This document shows, piece by piece, positions 1-4,785 of a stretch of DNA of 5,223 nucleotides. How positions within the stretch are numbered: the first letter of the stretch is position 1; the number at the start of each line of letters is the position of its first letter. The stretch spans positions 1 through 5,223 of the forward strand of contig RFOC01000149.1 of the NCBI GenBank assembly GCA_009926815.1, in the 5' to 3' direction. The notes beneath the pieces were generated by a model. It had not been told where the DNA came from. It did not search any database and was given only the letters and a program-made list of their open reading frames with translations. This DNA is from Planctomycetota bacterium. Lineage in GTDB: Bacteria; Planctomycetota; Phycisphaerae; Phycisphaerales; SM1A02. Both the position numbers and the translations under genes were made by a program.

Positions 1-1046
1 GCGAGCTGGGCAACAGCCACGTCTACATCCACGGAGGCGAGACCTTCCGCAAGCCCGAATCGGTGAGCGTGGGCGTGCTGGGCGCGGATCTCGAGCGACG
101 CGATGGCGCGTGGACGATCGCGCGCGTGCTGCCCGATCGACGCGCCGAAGGTGGCCCGGAGAGCCCGCTCGCCGCGCCGTTCCGCGGCGTGAAGCCCGGC
201 ACGGTGATCCGCTCGGTGAACGGACGACCCATGGATGGCGAGAGGGATCCGGGCGAGGCGCTGGTGGGCTGCGGGGGTCGCCCCGTGGTGCTCGAGGTGG
301 CCGATGATGCGCAGGGGACCCGCACCCGGCTGGTGCAGTGCACGCTGCCCGAGGACGAGTCGAAGCTGCGCTACCTGGACTGGGTCGAGGCGAACCGCCG
401 AGCCGTGGCGGAGCGGAGCGGAGGCCGCCTGGGCTACATGCACCTGCCCGACATGGACACGGACGGGATCATCGCCTTCATGCGGGGGTTCTATCCGCAG
501 GTGGATCGTGAAGGCTGGGTGGTGGATGCCCGCAACAACGGCGGCGGCTACGTGAGCCCCGTGATCGCGGAGCGGCTGGCCCGGCGGCCCTGGTCGTACA
601 CCGTGCCTCGCGAGGGCCGCGTGACCACCAACCCGCAGGCTGCGCCGCTGGGTCCCATCGCCGTGCTCATCGACCAGGATGCGGGCAGCGACGGCGACAT
701 CTTCCCGGAGACCATGCGCACGATCGGCGCGGCCACGCTGATCGGCACCCGCACCTGGGGCGGCGTGGTCGGCATCAACATGGACAAGGGCTTCACCGAT
801 GGCGGCATGTCCTCGCAGCCGGGATACGGCCACTGGACGCCGCAGCGCGGCTACGCGATCGAGAACGAGGGCGTGAAGCCCGACATCGAGGTGGAGATCA
901 CGCCCGCCGACCGTCAGGCCCGCCGCGATCCGCAGCTGGAGCGGGCGATCGACTTCGTGAAGGGGAAGTTGCCGGCCGCCCGGTTCACGCCGCCGCGGCC
1001 GGAGACGCAGCCGCCCACGTCGCCGACGCCCAAGCCCCGGGCCTGA
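1..1046 (+). CDS. Tricorn-like S41 family serine peptidase, C-terminal part (5' end outside window)
   Basis: The reading frame is open from the window edge (first full codon at 3) to TGA at 1044-1046, giving 347 residues of what is probably a protein of about 1,000 residues. The opening residues ELGNSHVYIHGG match the start of the tricorn catalytic core; the Ser-His pair (codons 15-20) corresponds to the Ser/His of the tricorn catalytic tetrad. A PDZ-like segment follows at about 63-345 (GVKPGTVIRSVNGRPM). The S41 core then runs to about 900: VVDARNNGGG, the nucleophile motif AGSDGDIF (Ser codon 687-689), GTRTWGGVVG, and ENEGVKPDIEVE, whose Glu is the likely fourth catalytic residue. The tail is proline-rich (about the last 20 residues), probably disordered. 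Tricorn proteases degrade oligopeptides; the N-terminal beta-propellers expected of the family would lie upstream and cannot be checked. A GTG at 63-65 is internal, not a start, because homology begins before it. The alternative is a plain C-terminal processing peptidase, but the SH pair favours tricorn. Confidence 0.9.
   Translation, partial: ELGNSHVYIHGGETFRKPESVSVGVLGADLERRDGAWTIARVLPDRRAEGGPESPLAAPFRGVKPGTVIRSVNGRPMDGERDPGEALVGCGGRPVVLEVADDAQGTRTRLVQCTLPEDESKLRYLDWVEANRRAVAERSGGRLGYMHLPDMDTDGIIAFMRGFYPQVDREGWVVDARNNGGGYVSPVIAERLARRPWSYTVPREGRVTTNPQAAPLGPIAVLIDQDAGSDGDIFPETMRTIGAATLIGTRTWGGVVGINMDKGFTDGGMSSQPGYGHWTPQRGYAIENEGVKPDIEVEITPADRQARRDPQLERAIDFVKGKLPAARFTPPRPETQPPTSPTPKPRA
972..1002. 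other. GC-only inverted repeat near the convergent gene ends
   Basis: An 8-bp perfect stem (CCGGCCGC at 972-979 pairing with GCGGCCGG at 995-1002) with a 15-base loop lies in the last codons of the protease gene, about 48 bases beyond the stop of the opposing prpD-like gene. The two convergent genes leave only 3 bases between stops, so any terminator for either must lie inside coding sequence, and this is the nearest strong stem I see. No T-tract follows on either strand, so it is not a canonical intrinsic terminator. In such GC-rich coding sequence it may be chance. Confidence 0.25.
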
Positions 1047-1049
1047 GCG

Positions 1050-2600
1050 TCACTCGAAGGCGCCGCGATCCTCGATGCTGAAGTCGTGGATCCGGGCGAG
1101 ATCCTTCCGGCCCATCTCGCCCACGGCGAGCAGCTGGCGGATCGTCCTCTTCGGCTTGTCCATGGCCAGCTTGCCCAGCAGGGCGAACTTCGCGTCCAGG
1201 ATGCCGCGCAGGTCGGCGGTGGTGTTGCGCGCGTGGCCCGCGGGGAACATGACCAGGCCGCTGTCGAAGGTGGCGCCGCCTTCCATCTCCACCTTCAGGC
1301 TGGTCGGGATGCCCTCGGGATAGCGACGGTCGTATTCCACGCCGCCGTGCTCGAAGTCCATCTTGGCCATGAGGGTGCGCGTGTCCGCGTTCGCGATGGC
1401 CTCGGGACCGTAGTCGTGGGGCCCGAGCATGAGGCTCTTCCACACCTCGTCGTTGCCGCCGCCGAGCGCGGCGGCGCCCTTGGCGGCCACGCGCTCCGCC
1501 GCCTTCCGCAGCAGCGTGCCGACGATGTAGACCATGCTGTGATCGGCGCTCTGGCGCGTCTTGGGATCCCGCTTGGCTGGATCACCGATGATGCCGAAGG
1601 CGGGCTCGTAGGCCGTGATCAGGATGCGGCGGATGGCGCCGGGCTTGCCCGCGATCTCCGGGTGCCGCTGCACCAGGTCGATCATGCCCTGCAGGGCGCC
1701 GGCGCTCTGGTGCTCGTACAGGCCCAGCTTGAAGTGCATGCCCATCACGGTGAAATCGCCGCCACCCATCGACAGGTGCAGGTCGAACGGGCTCTCGCCC
1801 TTCGTCTTCACGAACTGGCGGAACATGCTCTCGGGGTTGCGGAAGATGTCGCGAGGCCCGAGGAAGCCGCGCATGGACCGCTGCATGCACAGGATGGCGA
1901 ACTCGGTGCTGATGGCGGCGCTGGCACCCTTGCTGTCGCTGAGCTGCTTGCCCGCGCGGATGGCCCGCCAGGGAATGGCGTGCGCCACGAACATGCCGAT
2001 CGCGCTCTCGATCTCGTCGGCGCTGGCGCCGAGCATGGCTCCGTACACCGCGGCGCTGGCGATGGCCCCGTGCACCACGTGGTCGATCTTGTAGGTCTTG
2101 AGCGAAAAGACCTCGGCCAGGCGGCCGCGGATCTCGTCCAGGCACACCATGCCGCGGAGGGCATAGGCGCCGTCCTCGCCGGCCAGCTGCGCCGCCGCCA
2201 CGGGCACGGCGTAGAAGTCGTTGTGGCCGAACTCGCCGGCGGTGTGGGCCAGTTCCGGTCGGTAGCCGAAGTTGGTGCCGTTGCTGTCCCATTCGCGCAC
2301 CGCCGCGCAATTGGCCACGATGGCCTTCTCGGGCGCCACGGCCTTGCGGCTGCCGAACACGCTGACGCCCTTGCGGGCCGGGTACCGCAGGGCCTCGTTG
2401 CGAAGCAGGGTGGGCGCGTTGGTGCGAAGGGCCAGGGCGCTCGCCCCGCACAGCACCGCGTCCGTGAAGAAGAGGCTGGTGCGCTCCAGCACGGAGGCGT
2501 CGGGGCGGCCGTCGCGCATGAAGTCGATGGCGTACTGGCCAATGCCCAGGGCCTGATTCGTGTCGCGGGCGAGGATGCGTGCGCTGGCGGACTGGCTCAT
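1050..2600 (-). CDS. prpD: MmgE/PrpD family protein (probable 2-methylcitrate dehydratase-like)
   Basis: A 516-residue protein with a full-length MmgE/PrpD fold; the family is typically 450-500 residues. PrpD dehydrates 2-methylcitrate to 2-methyl-cis-aconitate in the methylcitrate cycle for propionyl-CoA, in the cytoplasm, without an iron-sulfur cluster. Family-like features include an N-terminal helical domain (about 1-290), a segment HNDFYAVPVAAAQ (126-138), KTYKIDHVVHG (168-178), SDSKGASAA (221-229), TRQSADHSMVYIVG (348-361), the ADHS motif typical of 2-methylcitrate dehydratases, and YPEGIPTSLKVEMEGG (427-442) followed by FPAGHARN. I chose the ATG at 2598-2600 because GGAGG lies 5 bases upstream; an in-frame ATG at 2625-2627 would add nine residues but would bury that ribosome site in coding sequence. 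It follows the B12/GTPase gene by 47 bases and is probably co-transcribed with it. Family membership is clear, but substrate is not: MmgE/PrpD also covers cis-aconitate decarboxylases and uncharacterised paralogues. Confidence 0.88.
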   Translation of the reverse strand: MSQSASARILARDTNQALGIGQYAIDFMRDGRPDASVLERTSLFFTDAVLCGASALALRTNAPTLLRNEALRYPARKGVSVFGSRKAVAPEKAIVANCAAVREWDSNGTNFGYRPELAHTAGEFGHNDFYAVPVAAAQLAGEDGAYALRGMVCLDEIRGRLAEVFSLKTYKIDHVVHGAIASAAVYGAMLGASADEIESAIGMFVAHAIPWRAIRAGKQLSDSKGASAAISTEFAILCMQRSMRGFLGPRDIFRNPESMFRQFVKTKGESPFDLHLSMGGGDFTVMGMHFKLGLYEHQSAGALQGMIDLVQRHPEIAGKPGAIRRILITAYEPAFGIIGDPAKRDPKTRQSADHSMVYIVGTLLRKAAERVAAKGAAALGGGNDEVWKSLMLGPHDYGPEAIANADTRTLMAKMDFEHGGVEYDRRYPEGIPTSLKVEMEGGATFDSGLVMFPAGHARNTTADLRGILDAKFALLGKLAMDKPKRTIRQLLAVGEMGRKDLARIHDFSIEDRGAFE

Positions 2601-2605
2601 GGATG

Positions 2606-2610
2606 CCTCC
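2606..2610 (-). promoter_or_regulatory. Ribosome binding site of the prpD-like gene
   Basis: GGAGG on the minus strand, 5 bases before the ATG at 2598-2600. It decides the start: the in-frame upstream ATG at 2625-2627 has no comparable site. Confidence 0.75.
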
Positions 2611-2647
2611 GTGGAAAGGGCATCCAATCTAGCACCCGGCGGCGCGA

Positions 2648-3046
2648 TCAGTCCGGCAGCAGTTGCTGCAGCAGTTCCACCACGCCCTTGCCCTGCGTGG
2701 CGATGGTCTCGAGGATCGGCCGGCCGGAGGCGATGTCCAGAAGTTCCCTGACCAGCTTGGCCTCGCCCGCGTGGTCGGCCTTGTTGGCCACGAACACGTC
2801 CGCGATCTCCAGGATGCCGGCCTTGTCCATCTGCACGCTGTCGCCCATGCCCGGCACCACCACCACGGCGGTGCGATCCACGTGGTTTCGGATGGCCACG
2901 TCGTTCTGGCCGGCGCCCACGGTCTCCACGATCACGTCGTCGAAGCCGGCCAGGCTGGCGTAGTCCTCGCCCACGATGGCGAGCGATCGGTAGAAGACGC
3001 CCTCATCCACGGCGTTGAAGTCCACGCGGAGCCGGTCGCCCAGCAG
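2648..3046 (-). CDS. MeaB/ArgK-type GTPase, C-terminal two-thirds of the G domain (fragment 3' of the frameshift)
   Basis: This frame holds the rest of the GTPase interrupted at 3047. It begins LLGDRLRVDFNAVDEGV, which is where MeaB-type proteins have LLGDR[I/L]RM. Then come FYRSLA, DVIVETVGAGQNDVA (the Walker B-like DxxVETVGxGQ signature of the family, about residues 31-44 counted from the GTG at 3023-3025), VVVVPGMGDSVQMDKAGILEIADVFVANKAD, containing the NKAD base-specificity motif, and ETIATQGKGVVELL as the G5 region. It ends only 41 residues after NKAD, so the C-terminal dimerisation arm of E. coli ArgK/M. extorquens MeaB-type proteins appears absent. MeaB-type GTPases load and protect cobalamin in acyl-CoA mutases. 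GTG 3023-3025 could be read as a start, but the fragment lacks a P-loop and family homology extends upstream of it, so an independent protein is unlikely. The stop is TGA at 2648-2650. Confidence 0.85.
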   Translation of the reverse strand: MLGDRLRVDFNAVDEGVFYRSLAIVGEDYASLAGFDDVIVETVGAGQNDVAIRNHVDRTAVVVVPGMGDSVQMDKAGILEIADVFVANKADHAGEAKLVRELLDIASGRPILETIATQGKGVVELLQQLLPD

Positions 3047-3650
3047 GGGTGATGGGACTCATGGGATCGAAGGCGATCACGGCCAGCCGGCGTCCGCGGC
3101 GAACGGCCTCGCCGGCCATGCTGGCCACCAGCGTGCTCTTGCCTGCGCCGGGAGCGCCCGTGATGCCGACCACTCGCCTGGGTCTGCGCCCCTGCGCCTT
3201 TCCGGACGGCTTCGCGTGCGCCATGGAGATCCGGCGGGCCAGCGAAGCCGCGGCCGAGGCGCCCTGCAGCGGGGCGTGGGGCTTCACCACCTCACGCACG
3301 CTGTCCACGATGGTCTCGAGGCCGGCCCCGGTGTGGTAGACCCGCCGCACCCCCGCATCGAGGAGCGTCTGCACGTCCTCCTGCGGGATGATGCCTCCCA
3401 CGTTCACCGGCATGTCCGGTCGGCCCACCTTGCGGCACTCCTCCAGCAGTCGCGGCACCAGCACCAGGTGGCTGTTGCTCATCATGCTGCAGGCGATGCA
3501 GTCGGCGTCCTCGTCCCGCGCGCCGATGGCCAGGCTGCGGGGCGTCTGCCAGAGCCCGCTGTAGATCACGTGCACGCCGCTGTCGCGGAGCAGGCGGGCG
3601 ATCAGCTTCACGCCGCGGTCATGGCCATCCAGGCCCATCTTGCCCAGCAC
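3003..3650 (-). CDS. Cobalamin-binding domain plus N-terminal P-loop part of a MeaB-type GTPase (fragment)
   Basis: This open frame runs 215 residues from GTG 3648-3650. Residues 1-122 form a methylmalonyl-CoA mutase-type B12-binding domain: DGHDRG (8-13, the DxHxxG motif whose His coordinates cobalt), VIYSGLWQTP, CSMMSNSHLVLVPRLLEE (SxL-type region), and VNVGGIIPQED (GG motif). The usual GPGT near the domain end reads HTGAG here. A basic, Ala-rich linker (about 123-158) leads to the GTPase: VVGITGAPGAGKST (160-173, Walker A) and VIAFDPMSPIT (191-201). From residue 202 (PAGRPAPRG...) the translation is out of frame and not family-like; the true continuation lies in the frame starting at 3046. 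The GTG start would clip the first beta strand; the better start is ATG 3725-3727, one base out of frame. The order B12 domain then GTPase is that of IcmF, but no mutase domain follows. The cobalamin-binding and P-loop assignments are secure. Confidence 0.85.
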   Translation of the reverse strand: MLGKMGLDGHDRGVKLIARLLRDSGVHVIYSGLWQTPRSLAIGARDEDADCIACSMMSNSHLVLVPRLLEECRKVGRPDMPVNVGGIIPQEDVQTLLDAGVRRVYHTGAGLETIVDSVREVVKPHAPLQGASAAASLARRISMAHAKPSGKAQGRRPRRVVGITGAPGAGKSTLVASMAGEAVRRGRRLAVIAFDPMSPITPAGRPAPRGLQRRG

Positions 3651-3727
3651 ACGCGGGGGCGGTGCGGCAGGTCGGCGCAGCGGTCTCGCTTCTCGAGCGG
3701 GGTCGTCGGTTCGGTGGTGCCCTGCAT
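3651..3727 (-). CDS. Probable true N-terminus of the B12/GTPase gene
   Basis: ATG at 3725-3727 begins MQGTTEPTTPLEKRDRCADL and ends HRPRV just where the cobalamin domain starts in another frame. It sits 10 bases after the stop of the membrane protein gene with GAGG 8 bases upstream. The frame of the downstream fragment has no ATG, GTG or TTG between 3650 and the stop at 3738, so this leader is the only plausible properly placed start. It was not recognisable on its own because it is only about 26 residues. Confidence 0.65.
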
Positions 3728-3735
3728 GGGCGTCG

Positions 3736-3739
3736 CCTC
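3736..3739 (-). promoter_or_regulatory. Ribosome binding site of the B12/GTPase gene, overlapping the upstream stop
   Basis: GAGG on the minus strand shares bases with the TGA stop (3738-3740) of the preceding gene and lies 8 bases before ATG 3725-3727. The overlap suggests translational coupling to the membrane protein gene, and the site argues for this ATG over GTG 3648-3650. Confidence 0.6.
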
Positions 3740-4433
3740 AGGCGTTGGTGGATCCGGTGGCGGGGTCGGGCACGGACGCCTCGCCCACGCGCTTGGCGGT
3801 CTTGGTCCACTGGTCGGGATGGAACCGGTGGGCGTAGGCGCCGATGATCATGTCCATGTTGCGATGGTCGTGATCATCCAGCAGCACCTTGCGGCCATCC
3901 TTCAGGATGAGCTTGGCGGTCCACGTGCTGCGGCGGTCGCCGGTGGGGCTGCACCAGCGGGTCATGTCGATGTCCACGATCTGCTCGGCCGGGAACGTTC
4001 CCTCTGGGGTGCGCAGCGTTCCATCATCATCCAGCCGGTACGGCCTTCGCATGGTCTTCACGATCGGCCAGGCGAACATCGGCACGCCCAGCACGCCGCA
4101 GCCGATGATGTAGAGCCACAGCTGCACCTGCCGGTCGTAGGCCTGAGGCTTGCTGGGCACGGCGTTGCCGTAGCGGTCCTTGATGTCGTCGAGGACCGTG
4201 CGGGCCGCCTCGAGTTCGGTGATCTGCTCGGGCCGCAGCTCCGCCGTCTCCGCGGCCTTCTCCAGGTTGGAGCGGGTGTCCTTGGCCGCCTGATAGGCGG
4301 CGGAGTCCCGTTCAAGCCGGGGAATCTTGTATTCGTAGTCGTACCAGCCCCAGAGCGCGAAGATCAGGCAGAGGGCCGCGAAGCCGGTGTTCCGCCAGAG
4401 CGTGAAGGGCTGGATCGAGGTGACGATGGGCAT
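3738..4433 (-). CDS. Unrecognised two-helix membrane protein with coiled coil and soluble C-terminal domain
   Basis: A 231-residue protein I do not recognise. TM helix 1 is at about 16-31 (GFAALCLIFALWGWYDY), followed by a charged, Ala/Glu-rich, probably coiled-coil segment (about 38-88). TM helix 2 is at about 104-125 (QLWLYIIGCGVLGVPMFAWP), followed by a basic KTMRRPYR, which by the positive-inside rule puts the C-terminus in the cytoplasm and the coiled coil outside. Residues 131-205 alternate short beta-like stretches (YRLDDDGTLRT, EQIVDIDMTRW, TAKLILKDGRKVLLDD), resembling a small bacterial PH-like domain; that is inference from pattern only. The tail is short and polar. The ATG at 4431-4433 is the only sensible start and has no clear Shine-Dalgarno. 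The frame is open upstream to 4910, but that part is Arg/Pro-rich noncoding-like translation running into nrdJ. The gene ends 10 bases before the B12/GTPase start, suggesting an operon, but no functional link is demonstrated. Confidence 0.8.
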   Translation of the reverse strand: MPIVTSIQPFTLWRNTGFAALCLIFALWGWYDYEYKIPRLERDSAAYQAAKDTRSNLEKAAETAELRPEQITELEAARTVLDDIKDRYGNAVPSKPQAYDRQVQLWLYIIGCGVLGVPMFAWPIVKTMRRPYRLDDDGTLRTPEGTFPAEQIVDIDMTRWCSPTGDRRSTWTAKLILKDGRKVLLDDHDHRNMDMIIGAYAHRFHPDQWTKTAKRVGEASVPDPATGSTNA

Positions 4434-4472
4434 TGCGAAGCGGAGTGTATCGGCCGGAGGTTCCCCCCCAAG

Positions 4473-4504
4473 CGAGCGACCCCGATTCGCATCGGGGTCG
4501 CTCG
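4473..4504. repeat. Perfect 14-bp hairpin with 4-base loop
   Basis: CGAGCGACCCCGAT (4473-4486) is exactly complementary to ATCGGGGTCGCTCG (4491-4504), with loop TCGC; a G-T wobble pair at 4472/4505 extends it. On the minus-strand transcript the loop reads GCGA, a GNRA tetraloop. It sits 39 bases upstream of the membrane protein start and about 280 bases downstream of the nrdJ stop. No T-run follows on either side, so it is not a textbook intrinsic terminator. It may be a Rho-type 3' end structure, a leader hairpin, or one copy of a dispersed palindromic repeat. Confidence 0.85.
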
Positions 4505-4569
4505 TGGCTGGAGTCGGAGTTCCAGCGTGAATCGCGATGGGGGCAGGCCCGGAGGGGGGCCACCTCGAC

Positions 4570-4593
4570 TGGTCCGGCTTCCGTTCCGGACCA
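4570..4593. repeat. 8-bp inverted repeat with 8-base loop
   Basis: TGGTCCGG (4570-4577) pairs with CCGGACCA (4586-4593). It lies mid-spacer. The perfect but short stem could be a protein-binding palindrome or chance in GC-rich DNA. Confidence 0.4.
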
Positions 4594-4691
4594 TGCGGCC
4601 GCCGGTGTTGGCCGCGGTCGAGGGGTCGGGACAAGCGGTCTCCGTGCTCGTCCGACCAGTGCAAGGAGGGTCCATCCACTCGCCGACCTTG

Positions 4692-4714
4692 GTCCCTCCG
4701 GGGGACTGTCCCCC
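4692..4714. repeat. Overlapping, mutually exclusive inverted repeats
   Basis: GTCCC (4692-4696) can pair with GGGAC (4702-4706), while the longer GGGGGAC (4700-4706) can pair with GTCCCCC (4708-4714). Both use the same central bases. On the minus strand this is 72-94 bases beyond the nrdJ stop. No U-tract accompanies it. Confidence 0.35.
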
Positions 4715-4785
4715 ATCGCGTGCGTGCGCCCGAGCGGCCTTCGGAGCAGTGACGAGGCCGACGGGCGTTGTCCGTGATCCGCCGC

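Larger units (their letters stand above)
2648..3727 (-). pseudogene. Cobalamin-binding/MeaB GTPase fusion gene broken by two frameshifts (whole locus)
   Basis: The locus is the apparent full extent of one gene read in three pieces. Piece one starts at ATG 3725-3727, preceded by GAGG at 3736-3739 (8-base spacing), and encodes a 26-residue leader ending HRPRV. Piece two continues in another frame from GTG 3648-3650 with LGKMGLDGHDRG. Restoring one base near 3648-3650 joins them as RPRV-x-LGKMGLDGHDRG, the usual start of a B12-binding domain. Piece two leaves frame after DPMSPIT (to 3048). Piece three picks up at 3046 with LLGDRLRVDFN. MeaB/ArgK proteins normally have a Gly-Gly-Ala-like link between those motifs, so about 8 bases are missing at 3047. 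An in-frame stop at 3059-3061 closes piece three's frame upstream. Repaired length is about 362 residues. Both pieces otherwise retain intact motifs without further stops, so a recent mutation or sequencing/assembly error is as likely as a decayed gene. Confidence 0.75.
4434..4785. other. 352-base intergenic spacer between nrdJ and the membrane protein gene
   Basis: No supportable gene: every frame is open for long stretches only because of base composition, and translations are Arg/Pro/Gly-rich with no recognisable motif. The spacer holds a perfect 14-bp hairpin (4473-4504), a C7 run (4463-4469), an 8-bp inverted repeat (4570-4593) and overlapping inverted repeats (4692-4714). By position it should contain the 3' untranslated region of nrdJ and the promoter of the minus-strand operon, but I see no convincing -35/-10 pair, tRNA or riboswitch. 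No B12-riboswitch landmark was recognised by eye. Confidence 0.6.

Noticed and set aside
1086..2963. 625-codon open frame on the plus strand antisense to the prpD-like and GTPase genes
   Set aside because: It is a composition artefact: the translation is rich in His, Ala, Gly, Val and Arg without family motifs, while the opposite strand has clear protein families.
3040..3060. Programmed +1 frameshift at the CCCC run as the explanation for the GTPase break
   Set aside because: It would restore frame but leave out the Gly-Gly-Ala-like residues expected there, and the same gene has a second break; deletion or sequence error is simpler. Not fully excluded.
4440..4500. Possible sigma70-type promoter (TTGGGG ... 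GATACA on the minus strand)
   Set aside because: Spacing is about 14 bases and both boxes are weak; no better than chance.
4434..4785. Cobalamin riboswitch in the spacer ahead of the B12-related operon
   Set aside because: It would make sense by context, but I could not identify a B12-box-like conserved core on the minus strand; a covariance-model search would settle it.
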